A stretch of 58,879 bases of DNA, from positions 1 through 58,879 of the IMG/VR virus record IMGVR_UViG_3300002835_000213; one strand, written 5' to 3'. Position 1 is the first letter of the stretch. Each line of letters begins with the position of its first letter. The DNA is from a virus. The position numbers and the translations under genes were made by a program. The notes under the pieces are model-generated. The model did no database searches. It saw only the letters and a program-made list of their open reading frames with translations, and was not told where the DNA came from. This document shows positions 1 through 6,854 of the stretch, piece after piece.

Positions 1-1
1 T

Positions 2-75
2 GGTCCCGTAGCTCAGCTGGATAGAGCAACTGCCTTCTAAGCAGTAGGTCAATGGTTCGAATCCATTCGGGATCA
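2..75 (+). tRNA. tRNA-Arg (anticodon TCT)
   Basis: A full cloverleaf can be drawn. The acceptor stem GGTCCCG pairs with CGGGATC (one G-T), and the T loop is TTCGAAT. The anticodon stem ACTGC/GCAGT encloses the loop CTTCTAA, giving anticodon TCT. The discriminator is A75 and no CCA is encoded. The tRNA reads AGA, by far the commonest arginine codon in the window's genes, so it probably supports phage translation. Confidence 0.95.
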
Positions 76-154
76 CTAATAGTGTCTTGTTCCGCTCTGA
101 CGAAAGTTAACGACAAGGTCTCGGTAGACAGAACGCGTCTGATTCTACCCATTA
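76..154 (+). ncRNA. Structured spacer between tRNAs
   Basis: The spacer is not random. Its ends CTAAT and ATTAG are complementary. Inside, CTTGT can pair with ACAAG, and a second arm nests GGTAG/CTACC around TAGAC/GTCTG with a 7-base loop. This could be a processing element of the tRNA transcript or a degenerate tRNA-like RNA. No anticodon arm or T loop is seen, so I do not call it a tRNA. Confidence 0.35.
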
Positions 155-228
155 GGTCCCTTAGCTCATTCGGTTAGAGCAACTGACTCATAATCAGTAG
201 GTGGTTGGTTCGATCCCAACAGGGACCA
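155..228 (+). tRNA. tRNA-Met (anticodon CAT)
   Basis: The acceptor stem GGTCCCT pairs perfectly with AGGGACC. The anticodon arm ACTGA-CTCATAA-TCAGT gives anticodon CAT, and the T arm has loop TTCGATC. The discriminator is A228 and no CCA is encoded. CAT could be elongator Met, initiator Met or lysidine-modified Ile; sequence alone does not settle which. Confidence 0.93.
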
Positions 229-240
229 CATAGTAAGATA

Positions 241-377
241 ATGATAGTGGTTTTCCCCATTCAACGGATGTCGACAATTCAGAATGGATTCGGAATTCAG
301 CACCCCCTGCCGATGCATCGTAAAACTAGGGTTAAGCAGTTAAGATTGGGACGAGATGGGTATCCCAACACTATCAT
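241..377 (+). ncRNA. Highly structured RNA in the tRNA cluster
   Basis: A 9-bp terminal helix (ATGATAGTG 241-249 with CACTATCAT 369-377) encloses several perfect nested helices: CCATTC/GAATGG (257-262/282-287), AATTC/GAATT (276-280/293-297), CTGC/GCAG (307-310/336-339) and TTGGGA/TCCCAA (346-351/363-368). A reading frame spans the region but has no codon bias or initiation context. It looks like a stable, possibly novel, phage RNA co-transcribed with the tRNAs. Confidence 0.5.
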
Positions 378-385
378 CATAATTT

Positions 386-463
386 AGTCAGGAGTGTAAT
401 GAGGCGCGGTGCCGAATCCCGTAAAAAGGTTGCTCATTGTAGGTTCGAATCCTACCCTGACTA
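386..463 (+). tRNA. tRNA-like RNA with atypical core
   Basis: A 7-bp acceptor stem AGTCAGG/CCTGACT, discriminator A463 and a canonical T arm (GTAGG-TTCGAAT-CCTAC) are clear. The 46-base middle does not fold into normal D and anticodon arms. Instead AATGAG (398-403) pairs with CTCATT (433-438) around about 29 bases, with no convincing anticodon loop. It could be a decayed tRNA, an unusual tRNA, or a tRNA mimic processed by tRNA enzymes. Confidence 0.5.
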
Positions 464-509
464 CTAAAAATAAAGTATTAACCTGATAACAAAAAATAAA
501 AATAAAAAA

Positions 510-665
510 ATGAGTAATAACAAAAAATTTGTAGAAGTTTGTGTGGGTATCGGTATGAATCAGTTTTTTCCTGAATACGCATTAATAGAAATACCTAATG
601 ATGAGATAGAGGAAGTTAAGGAAAAAAAGGTGAGGAAAACCAAAAAGAAAGAAGAAACTAAATAA
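510..665 (+). CDS. Small hypothetical protein with Lys/Glu-rich tail
   Basis: This 51-aa protein begins MSNNKKFVEVCVGIGMNQFF and ends in a highly charged tail rich in KK and EE pairs. The start lies behind an A-rich leader (aaaataaaaaaATG), as expected for non-Shine-Dalgarno initiation. It is the first protein gene after the RNA cluster and is followed at once by a strong terminator. Function unknown. Confidence 0.6.
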   Translation: MSNNKKFVEVCVGIGMNQFFPEYALIEIPNDEIEEVKEKKVRKTKKKEETK

Positions 666-675
666 TTTCGATATA

Positions 676-702
676 AGGTGATTTTTAATCACCTTTTTTT
701 TG
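676..702 (+). terminator. Rho-independent terminator
   Basis: The stem AAGGTGAT/ATCACCTT is closed by a short AT loop and followed by a run of T. It ends the tRNA and small-gene transcript. Confidence 0.85.
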
Positions 703-730
703 TTTATATAAAACATTTTTACTATATTTG
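700..730 (+). promoter_or_regulatory. Bacteroidota-type promoter
   Basis: TTG at 700-702, a 20-base spacer, and TATATTTG at 723-730 match the TTG/TAnnTTTG consensus. It directly follows the terminator and starts the 748 onward operon. Confidence 0.8.
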
Positions 731-747
731 TTCTTCAATAATAACAT

Positions 748-984
748 ATGAGAAAGTCAAACTATAGTTTCACCATTGATGGTAATGAATTAAAGATTGT
801 TGATGAGTGGTATGGTAATTTTATGTCGGTGACGAATAACTTTGAAAATGTCCTAACTGAGATAAGGGAAGTAATTGGTGAAAGTATTGTTGGAATGGAT
901 ATAATTTATAGAGATACTGAGGGTATATGGGATAGAGTTACTGCCGATTGGAATGGTGAGGAATGTGTAAATGTAAATTTTTAA
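748..984 (+). CDS. Hypothetical protein, first gene of the RNA-repair operon
   Basis: This 78-aa acidic protein starts MRKSNYSFTIDGNELKIVDE. It has no signal peptide, membrane segment or motif I recognise. It stands 17 bases behind a host-type promoter box and 2 bases before the nucleotidyltransferase gene, so the two are co-transcribed. Function unknown. Confidence 0.7.
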   Translation: MRKSNYSFTIDGNELKIVDEWYGNFMSVTNNFENVLTEIREVIGESIVGMDIIYRDTEGIWDRVTADWNGEECVNVNF

Positions 985-986
985 TT

Positions 987-1721
987 ATGCCAAAAATATA
1001 TGAAGTAGGTGGTTGTGTTAGAGATGAATTGATGGGTGTGGAAACAAACGACATCGATTTTACATTTGTCTTAGACAATTTGAATCGAACCGTAGAGGAG
1101 GGATTCCAAATAATGACTGATTGGCTATTACATAAGGAATTTACTATTTTCTTAAGTACACCCGACTGTTTTACTATTAGGGCAAAGTTCCCTAAAGATC
1201 ACTTCCATTATGGTTTGGTTGCAGATTTTGTTCTCGCAAGAAAAGAGGTGGGATATGTTGAAGGTACAAGAAAACCTATTTTAGAATTGGGTAGGTTGGA
1301 AGATGATTTGGTTCGTAGAGACTTTACGTTGAACGCATTGGCGAAAGATGAGAACGGTGCAATTATAGATTTGTTCGATGGTATTTGGGCATTAGAAAAT
1401 AAACTACTGTTAACTCCATTAGATGCAAGAGTAACTATGTTAGATGATCCATTAAGATTGATTAGGGCATTTAGATTCTCAATCACCAAAGGTTTTGAGA
1501 TATCACCTACGATTTGGGAGACTTGTTTAATGGATAGTGTTGTAGATAAATTAGAGCTGGTAGTATCAAAGGAAAGAATCAGAGAAGAACTTTTAAAGAT
1601 GTTAAAACACGATACGTTAAAGTCTTTGGAATTGTTTTCTAGAATAAAAACAGTTAACCCTAAAATTTTGGACATTATGTTTGGTGGGGATATGTGGTTA
1701 AAACCAACATTTGAAAAATAA
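987..1721 (+). CDS. cca: CCA-adding tRNA nucleotidyltransferase (class II, short)
   Basis: Class II nucleotidyltransferase motifs occur in order: GGCVRDELMG and DIDFT (metal-binding Asp pair), RRDFTLNALA, DPLRLIRAFRFS and ERIREELLKML, the head and neck of bacterial CCA-adding enzymes and poly(A) polymerases. At 244 aa it lacks much of the body and tail of the roughly 400-aa cellular enzymes. The ATG at 987 is preferred because it follows the upstream stop and begins the core (MPKIYEVGGCVRD). The phage tRNAs here encode no CCA, so this enzyme could complete or repair them. Poly(A) polymerase activity cannot be excluded. Confidence 0.9.
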   Translation: MPKIYEVGGCVRDELMGVETNDIDFTFVLDNLNRTVEEGFQIMTDWLLHKEFTIFLSTPDCFTIRAKFPKDHFHYGLVADFVLARKEVGYVEGTRKPILELGRLEDDLVRRDFTLNALAKDENGAIIDLFDGIWALENKLLLTPLDARVTMLDDPLRLIRAFRFSITKGFEISPTIWETCLMDSVVDKLELVVSKERIREELLKMLKHDTLKSLELFSRIKTVNPKILDIMFGGDMWLKPTFEK

Positions 1722-1725
1722 GGAT

Positions 1726-2781
1726 ATGAAAGAGATACTTAAAAAATATGAAGAGGATGGATTGTTATACAGACAATCCCATCAGACATTGGATTTAGAT
1801 ATTTGGAATTATTCTGAAAAGGTTCAGTACGAAGGACTATGGGATGACATCACATTAATGTGTCGTGGATTAGTTACAAACTCTAATGGGGATATTGTGG
1901 CAAGACCATTCCGTAAATTCTTTAACATAGAAGAGGGTAGACATACACCTACAGAACAATTTAGTGTCTACGAAAAGATGGATGGTTCTTTGGGTATTCT
2001 ATTTTCTTATAATGATGTTTGGGTTTTGGCGACTAGAGGTTCCTTTACTTCTGATCAGGCAGTTAAAGGGTTTGAGATGTTGAAGAACTATGGCTATGAG
2101 AAACTTCATAAAGATTATACATATCTGTTTGAGATAATATATGATGAGAATCGTATTGTGGTAAAATACTCATTTGAGGATTTGGTTTTATTGGGTATGA
2201 TAGAAACTAAAACTGGTTATGAAGTTGATTTATGTAATGAAGAGAATGATATCAGATTAAAAAATTTAATAACTAATATTGGTTTTAAGGTAGTAAAACA
2301 ATACGATGGTATAAAAGACTATTCATTATTGAAGGGAATGATAGGAGACGATGAAGAAGGTTTCGTTGTTCAGTTCTCTAACGGTGATAGGATGAAAGTT
2401 AAGGGTGAGGAGTATCTTCGTCTACATAAGATAATGACTAACGTATCTACCACTGCAATATGGGAAATGTTAAGTGAGGGTAAAGATGTGTTGGAGTTAT
2501 TAAAAGATGTACCAGATGAATTCTACAATAAAATTAAATTATATGTTAGTTCTTTAAACTATGGGTATTACCAATACTGGAATCAATTAGGTAAAACATA
2601 TGATTACTTTAGGTTTGGTAAATATGGTGACATAGAAGTGGAACCGACTAAGAAAGAGTTTGCGGAATTTATTAAAGATAAACACCCAATCGTTAAGGCA
2701 ATAATGTTTGCGATGTGGGATGGAAAAGATTATGATAAGATTATTTGGAAGGCACTTAAACCAGAATTTAAAAAGTTATGA
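1726..2781 (+). CDS. RNA ligase, T4 Rnl1 family
   Basis: This 351-aa protein carries nucleotidyltransferase ligase motifs: KMDGSLG (motif I, the adenylated lysine), a TRGSF segment, YLFEIIYDENRIV, EGFVVQF (motif IV) and KVKGEEYLRLH (motif V). Length and motif spacing fit T4 RnlA, which reseals tRNA cut by host anticodon nucleases. It follows the CCA enzyme directly and precedes a phosphoesterase and a P-loop kinase, consistent with an RNA end-healing cassette. The ATG at 1726 is preferred over a TTG at 1711 that overlaps the previous gene. Confidence 0.9.
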   Translation: MKEILKKYEEDGLLYRQSHQTLDLDIWNYSEKVQYEGLWDDITLMCRGLVTNSNGDIVARPFRKFFNIEEGRHTPTEQFSVYEKMDGSLGILFSYNDVWVLATRGSFTSDQAVKGFEMLKNYGYEKLHKDYTYLFEIIYDENRIVVKYSFEDLVLLGMIETKTGYEVDLCNEENDIRLKNLITNIGFKVVKQYDGIKDYSLLKGMIGDDEEGFVVQFSNGDRMKVKGEEYLRLHKIMTNVSTTAIWEMLSEGKDVLELLKDVPDEFYNKIKLYVSSLNYGYYQYWNQLGKTYDYFRFGKYGDIEVEPTKKEFAEFIKDKHPIVKAIMFAMWDGKDYDKIIWKALKPEFKKL

Positions 2782-3428
2782 TAGATAATATAGAATTAAT
2801 TAAACCGTTATTAAATTTCACAGAAAAAGGTGACTTTTATATGTTGTATGTCTTTAAAAGAAAGAAGGATCAACCAGAAGGTGAAAGAGATAACCACCAA
2901 TCAGTTCGTACTATCAAAACTTATTGTATTGATTCGGTAGAACATTTAGAAAGAAGATACGATGAGGTAAAACAATTATGTGAGATGTTTAAGGCTAGGG
3001 CATACATTCACGTTCAGAAACAAAATCATAATGATGTTTCTTTGAATATGTTGTCATTACTTGCGGAACGTATTAGAGACGGTGTGACAAATCAGAAAGG
3101 TTTGTTTGATTCTGTTGTTGGACAAATTAAAACACAGGAGAAGAGATGGATTGTAGATGTAGATGGTGAACACCTTTATAGTCCTGTGATGATAGCATTT
3201 ATTGAATATAAATGTGATCCAATTACCAAAGTTAAATTTGACGAGGTAGGAATGCCAATTGGACATGAAGTTGGACCCAAAATAGAGGCAATTATACCAA
3301 CTAAAAATGGACACCATTTAATCACAAAAAAGTTCGATGTAAAGAAGTTCAAAGATAAGTATCCTGACGTAGACATACAAAAAAAGAACCCAACATTACT
3401 TTTTTTACCTGATTGTTTGGATAATTAA
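2778..3428 (+). CDS. Conserved hypothetical, possible primase-like fold
   Basis: This 216-aa protein overlaps the ligase stop (ATGA). RWIVDVDGE resembles an hhhDhD metal motif, and TKNGHHLIT resembles the GxH motif of archaeo-eukaryotic primase-like enzymes. A third catalytic Asp is not obvious. The middle is helical and charged. The match is only suggestive; it could equally be an RNA-processing factor of the ligase operon. Confidence 0.6.
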   Translation: MIDNIELIKPLLNFTEKGDFYMLYVFKRKKDQPEGERDNHQSVRTIKTYCIDSVEHLERRYDEVKQLCEMFKARAYIHVQKQNHNDVSLNMLSLLAERIRDGVTNQKGLFDSVVGQIKTQEKRWIVDVDGEHLYSPVMIAFIEYKCDPITKVKFDEVGMPIGHEVGPKIEAIIPTKNGHHLITKKFDVKKFKDKYPDVDIQKKNPTLLFLPDCLDN

Positions 3429-3451
3429 AAATTAATCATTACTTTTACAAT

Positions 3452-4108
3452 ATGAAATTAGTTTTAGAAAAAGGTCAACGTATATTTTTTACAAGTGACA
3501 CACATTACAATCACGCTAATATTTGTTCTGCGACTACAACTTGGGTTGGTGCGGAGAATCTAACTCGTAAGTTTAAGTCTCTTAGTCAGATGAATGATGC
3601 ATTGGTGAATAATATTAATGAAGTTGTTGGTGAAAATGATGTGTTAGTCCATTTAGGCGATTGGAGTTTTGGTGGGTTTGAAAAAATTTCTGAATTCCGT
3701 AATCGTATTGTCTGTAAGAACATTCATTTAACGTATGGTAATCACGATCACCATATTCGTAATAATAAAGAAGACATAAAGGATATCTTCAGTTCTACAC
3801 ACGATTATTTGTTTTTAGATATTCGTCGCCCATCTATTGTTGGTAAAGGACAAATGGATAAATACTCTTTTGTGTGTATGCACTATCCAATTGCGTCTTG
3901 GGATAGTATGAATGACGGTGTAATTCATTTACACGGTCACGTACATTTACCACCTAATTTACGATTGGGTGAGGGTAAATCATTAGATGTTGGAGTAGAC
4001 GGTAACAACTTACACCCAATATCTTTGGACGAGGTTTTATCTATCGTTAAAAACCAACCTATTAGAAAATTATCCTTACCAAAGGATCATCACGAAAAAA
4101 GAATTTAA
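3452..4108 (+). CDS. Calcineurin-like metallophosphoesterase
   Basis: This 218-aa protein has the full metallophosphoesterase signature: SDTHYNHANI, LGDWSFGG, GNHDH, CMHYPIASW and HLHGHVH, which supply the Asp/His/Asn ligands of the two-metal centre. There is no signal peptide, so it is cytoplasmic. Small phage enzymes of this type can act on phosphomonoesters or 2',3'-cyclic ends. Beside the RNA ligase and kinase, an RNA-end processing role is plausible but unproven. Confidence 0.88.
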   Translation: MKLVLEKGQRIFFTSDTHYNHANICSATTTWVGAENLTRKFKSLSQMNDALVNNINEVVGENDVLVHLGDWSFGGFEKISEFRNRIVCKNIHLTYGNHDHHIRNNKEDIKDIFSSTHDYLFLDIRRPSIVGKGQMDKYSFVCMHYPIASWDSMNDGVIHLHGHVHLPPNLRLGEGKSLDVGVDGNNLHPISLDEVLSIVKNQPIRKLSLPKDHHEKRI

Positions 4109-4123
4109 ATTAAATTAATATAT

Positions 4124-4306
4124 ATGAGTAGAGAAAGTAGTTCTAGTGGAATTGGAATCGGGATGGTTCTTTTCCTTATTTTTATGGTTTTAAAATTGAC
4201 AAACCATATTGATTGGAGTTGGTGGTGGATCACAAGTCCTTTGTGGATACCATTCTTATTATTCATTATCTTTTTGGTGATAGGTTATTTAATTTTAAAA
4301 CGATGA
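4124..4306 (+). CDS. Small membrane protein, two TM segments
   Basis: This 60-aa protein has two hydrophobic stretches (about residues 11-25 and 36-58) separated by a Trp-rich turn (DWSWWW). No cleavable signal is apparent. Its stop overlaps the start of the kinase gene. Function unknown. Confidence 0.65.
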   Translation: MSRESSSSGIGIGMVLFLIFMVLKLTNHIDWSWWWITSPLWIPFLLFIIFLVIGYLILKR

Positions 4307-4725
4307 GTGAAAAAATTTTATATATTGTAAGAGGTGTACCTGGTTCAGGTAAATCTACATTCGCTAAAAGATTAGTGGGAGACGATTTCTTAGTTTGTGA
4401 GGCAGACAAATATTTTGTCGATAAAGAAACTGGGGAGTATAATTTTGATTTTACCAAAATCAAAGATGCCCATAAATTTTGTCAGGATACTGTCGAAACA
4501 TATATGAAGGATTCGTTGGTTAATGATAACTTCTACAGAGAGATTGCCGTTTCGAATACCTTCACACAAGAATGGGAAATGGATCGTTATTATGAGTTGG
4601 CGAAACAATATGAATATAAAGTGTTTTCAATAATCGTAGAGAACAGACATAATGGTATAAATGAACACGGTGTACCTGAAGACAAAATTCAGATAATGAA
4701 AGACAGATTTGAAATAAGTCTATAA
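4303..4725 (+). CDS. P-loop kinase (polynucleotide-kinase-like)
   Basis: This 140-aa protein begins MSEKILYIVRGVPGSGKST, with Walker A GVPGSGKST at residues 11-19, followed by a DKYF segment and a VSNTFTQEWEM strand typical of AAA_33 or polynucleotide-kinase-like phage proteins. ATG 4303 is chosen because it overlaps the previous stop (ATGA) and puts the P-loop near the N-terminus. With the RNA ligase and phosphoesterase nearby, RNA 5'-phosphorylation is a reasonable but unproven role. Confidence 0.8.
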   Translation: MSEKILYIVRGVPGSGKSTFAKRLVGDDFLVCEADKYFVDKETGEYNFDFTKIKDAHKFCQDTVETYMKDSLVNDNFYREIAVSNTFTQEWEMDRYYELAKQYEYKVFSIIVENRHNGINEHGVPEDKIQIMKDRFEISL

Positions 4726-4774
4726 AATACTTTACTATGTGGTGGAGTATTATATAATTAAATAAAAAAATATT

Positions 4775-5200
4775 ATGAGTAAAGTTGAACTAAATAAGAG
4801 TGTAACAGTCCATTACACAGGAAGATTAGAGGACGGAACAGTATTCGATTCATCACTAAGTGAAGGAAGAGAACCATTAAGAACTATTTTAGGTCAAGGT
4901 AATTTAATTCCTGGTTTTGAAAAAGGTATTTTAGATAAAAGTGTTGGTGATAAAGTCACCGTAGAAATTGAACCTTCAGATGCGTATGGAGAATACTTAG
5001 ATGGTTTAGTGACTACGTTAGAGAAAGGTAGATTCCCTATGGGTGTCAGTGTTGGTGACGTTTTACAATCTGAGAGTGAAAGAGGTACTATGGTGGTAAC
5101 TGTTACAGAAATTACTGATGATGGTGTTACAATAGACGCTAATCACCCTATGGCTGGTAAAAAACTAATTTTTGATATTGAAATTCTAGAGGTAGAATAA
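4775..5200 (+). CDS. SlyD-like FKBP peptidyl-prolyl isomerase
   Basis: This 141-aa protein aligns by eye with bacterial SlyD. The FKBP half includes VTVHYTGRLEDGTVFDSS and NLIPGFEKGILDKSVGDK. The inserted chaperone flap follows (DAYGEYLDGLVTTLEKGRFP), then the closing strand NHPMAGKKLIFDIEILEVE. The His-rich metal-binding tail of enterobacterial SlyD is absent. It is predicted to be cytoplasmic, assisting proline isomerisation and folding of phage proteins. Confidence 0.92.
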   Translation: MSKVELNKSVTVHYTGRLEDGTVFDSSLSEGREPLRTILGQGNLIPGFEKGILDKSVGDKVTVEIEPSDAYGEYLDGLVTTLEKGRFPMGVSVGDVLQSESERGTMVVTVTEITDDGVTIDANHPMAGKKLIFDIEILEVE

Positions 5201-5214
5201 TTTTATTAGGGGTA

Positions 5215-5245
5215 TTGACATTGTAGATTTTTTTCATTAACATTA
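5215..5245 (+). promoter_or_regulatory. Possible weak host-type promoter
   Basis: TTGACATTGT (from 5215) is identical to the extended upstream box of strong promoters elsewhere here, but the downstream box at 5238-5245 is TAACATTA, a poor match to TAnnTTTG. It precedes the gene at 5267. Confidence 0.35.
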
Positions 5246-5266
5246 TAAAAAATTAATAATCACATT

Positions 5267-5467
5267 ATGAAAAACGTCAAAAAAGTGTCTCAAAAGGCAG
5301 TTAAAAACAGAGAAGAGGAATTACTTTCTCTATTCGGACCCTCTAAAACAAATGTCCCTACAGAATCATTAAGTTACATTAGAAAAAATCCTAAAAGATT
5401 TGTTCAAAAGATAACTCAAATTTATGGACTTAATTCTGTAGTTAAGTGGGTAGGTGAGAAAGCCTAA
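5267..5467 (+). CDS. Small basic hypothetical protein
   Basis: This 66-aa Lys-rich protein begins MKNVKKVSQKAVKNREEELL. Its second half contains LSYIRKNPKRFVQKITQIYG, probably helical. The basic character suggests nucleic-acid contact but no known fold is recognised. It is bounded by a strong terminator. Confidence 0.65.
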   Translation: MKNVKKVSQKAVKNREEELLSLFGPSKTNVPTESLSYIRKNPKRFVQKITQIYGLNSVVKWVGEKA

Positions 5468-5487
5468 TTCTCTAAAGTTTTTGTTTG

Positions 5488-5517
5488 AAGGGGGGGTACA
5501 TTTTGTACCCCCCTTTT
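5488..5517 (+). terminator. Rho-independent terminator
   Basis: The G/C-rich stem AAGGGGGGTACA/TGTACCCCCCTT is followed by TTTT. It is one of the most stable hairpins in this AT-rich sequence. Confidence 0.9.
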
Positions 5518-5518
5518 A

Positions 5519-5526
5519 TATTTATA
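5519..5526 (+). promoter_or_regulatory. TATTTATA motif (candidate late promoter)
   Basis: TATTTATA stands directly after the terminator and 29 bases before the thioredoxin start. The same octamer recurs upstream of many tagged genes. Confidence 0.4.
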
Positions 5527-5555
5527 TAATAATAAAAAGATAAAAAATAAAAAAA

Positions 5556-5846
5556 ATGAATTTAGATGAAATTTTAAAATCCGATAAACCAGTTTTGGTT
5601 GATTTTTGGGCGGCTTGGTGTGGTCCATGTAAAATGATGAACCCAGTGATAGAACAAGTGAAAAGTAAAAATGAAAACTTAGAGGTTGTTAAAGTTAATG
5701 TTGACGAGGAAAGGGAATTGGCAGTTAAATACCAAATAAGAAGTATACCAACATTAGTATTATTTAAAGAAGGTAAACCAATATGGAGAAATAGTGGTGT
5801 ACTTAATGAACAAATGTTAACAGATAGAATAAAAGAAGTACTTTAA
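5556..5846 (+). CDS. trxA: Thioredoxin
   Basis: This 96-aa protein contains the classic core VDFWAAWCGPCKMM with the CGPC redox site, the cis-proline segment IRSIPTLVLFKEG and normal thioredoxin length. No signal peptide, so cytoplasmic. It may serve ribonucleotide reduction or phage protein folding. It is a single-gene unit, with a terminator on each side. Confidence 0.95.
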   Translation: MNLDEILKSDKPVLVDFWAAWCGPCKMMNPVIEQVKSKNENLEVVKVNVDEERELAVKYQIRSIPTLVLFKEGKPIWRNSGVLNEQMLTDRIKEVL

Positions 5847-5851
5847 AATAA

Positions 5852-5875
5852 AACCCACTGATGTGGGTTTTTTTA
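5852..5875 (+). terminator. Rho-independent terminator
   Basis: The stem AACCCAC/GTGGGTT with a short loop is followed by seven T, just after the thioredoxin stop. Confidence 0.9.
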
Positions 5876-5885
5876 TTTTATAGAA

Positions 5886-5893
5886 TATTTATA
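5886..5893 (+). promoter_or_regulatory. TATTTATA motif (candidate late promoter)
   Basis: TATTTATA stands about 50 bases upstream of the first tagged gene of the 5946-7846 cluster. Confidence 0.4.
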
Positions 5894-5945
5894 GATAATA
5901 ACAATAATAAAGTTTTTTTGTGTGAGAAAATTAATACAAAAAATT

Positions 5946-6236
5946 ATGAAAATCTTTAAAGATATTCTAACAGAAAAAGGAATATATTCTCAAAGTAGAA
6001 TATATCTGTTATGGGCGATTATTGCTTACTATGTTACATTAGGTGTATTATTGGTTGCTGGTATGAATAAAACTACTCAGTTAGATATTGAAAAATTTAA
6101 AATTATTATTGATGCACTTGAATATGCAATGGTTCTTTTTGCAGGATATACCTTCGGTGGTAAATTCTTAGGGGTTATTAAAACTATTGGTACTCATAGA
6201 AAAGACAATAAAAAAGAAGAAGAAGAAGGTAATTAA
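5946..6236 (+). CDS. Tagged membrane protein with two TM segments
   Basis: From the ATG at 5946 this 96-aa protein starts MKIFKDILTEKG, which resembles a T4-style capsid-targeting sequence ending in L-T-E. Two hydrophobic segments follow: about residues 21-41 (LLWAIIAYYVTLGVLLVAGM) and 60-82 (YAMVLFAGYTFGGKFLGVI). The C-terminus is charged (KKEEEEGN). A GTG at 5922 would extend it by eight residues. A holin-like or virion membrane role is possible; no family is recognised. Confidence 0.65.
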   Translation: MKIFKDILTEKGIYSQSRIYLLWAIIAYYVTLGVLLVAGMNKTTQLDIEKFKIIIDALEYAMVLFAGYTFGGKFLGVIKTIGTHRKDNKKEEEEGN

Positions 6237-6237
6237 A

Positions 6238-6852
6238 ATGAAAATTAGGTTAACAGAGAATCAATATAAAAGACTACTTAAAGAAAATGATAAAGAATTT
6301 TTGAGTGGTGACGTTGATTTTACCAATATTGATAATAAAGTTACACCTGTTATTGCAAAAATATTCATAGTATTAAAAAATAAAAACTTTGAACCTAGTG
6401 GTGATTACCTCAGAATGAAAAATCCTATAGAGTCCCAATCATTCAGAAAGATTGCGGAAGAGTTAAGAACTTTGACTGGATATGAAAACGATGAAGTTAT
6501 ATTACTAACACATAATTATAGTACTGTTATATGGGAAAATATTAATAATACTGATGATTGGAAATCTTTGGTGGGAATACCTTTAGAATATTACGGTAAA
6601 ATGAATCTCCCACATTCAGTAAGTTGGACAGGATATTTAACTGGTTACGGTAGTGGTAGTATATCTGCATACGCATCTAGTTATGAAAATTTTCAAGAAA
6701 AGATAGATGGTGGGGATGTTGAGATAGATTATGAAAATGGTGAAATCGATTATGATGATCGAGACATACATTGGGAGAGAAATTATGATTGGGACTATGA
6801 GAATCTAAGTGAAATAGATTTTGATTTAGATAGTATATACTTTAATGGGTAA
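6238..6852 (+). CDS. Tagged acidic protein, family C-like
   Basis: This 204-aa protein starts MKIRLTENQYKRLLKEN, the QY-type tag with L-K-E as the predicted cleavage motif. A helical segment (VIAKIFIVLKNK and ENDEVILLTHNYSTVIW) then resembles the family C domain of this window. The C-terminal third is very rich in Asp, Glu and Tyr. The start at 6238 follows the preceding stop by one base and restores the tag. Inferred to be a head-packaged protein of unknown activity. Confidence 0.75.
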   Translation: MKIRLTENQYKRLLKENDKEFLSGDVDFTNIDNKVTPVIAKIFIVLKNKNFEPSGDYLRMKNPIESQSFRKIAEELRTLTGYENDEVILLTHNYSTVIWENINNTDDWKSLVGIPLEYYGKMNLPHSVSWTGYLTGYGSGSISAYASSYENFQEKIDGGDVEIDYENGEIDYDDRDIHWERNYDWDYENLSEIDFDLDSIYFNG

Positions 6853-6854
6853 TT

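Noticed and set aside
241-377. 5S rRNA-like sequence (GTTAAG and GATGGGTA segments)
   Set aside because: Only short matches; helix order and closing stem do not fit the 5S fold.
205-387. 60-aa reading frame across the tRNA cluster
   Set aside because: It runs through the end of tRNA-Met and the structured RNA, with no initiation context or protein-like composition.
386-463. tmRNA
   Set aside because: Acceptor and T arms alone resemble tmRNA ends, but the total length is 78 bases and no tag reading frame is present.
1208-1675. 155-aa minus-strand frame opposite the CCA enzyme
   Set aside because: Shadow of a well-supported plus-strand gene; Ser/Asn/Leu-rich antisense composition.
5922-5945. 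GTG start for the membrane protein at 5946
   Set aside because: It would add residues ahead of MKIFKDILTE, which otherwise forms a proper tag; GTG is rare here.
6187-6237. Upstream extension of the tagged gene at 6238
   Set aside because: It overlaps the previous gene and gives a poly-Lys leader ahead of a perfect tag.
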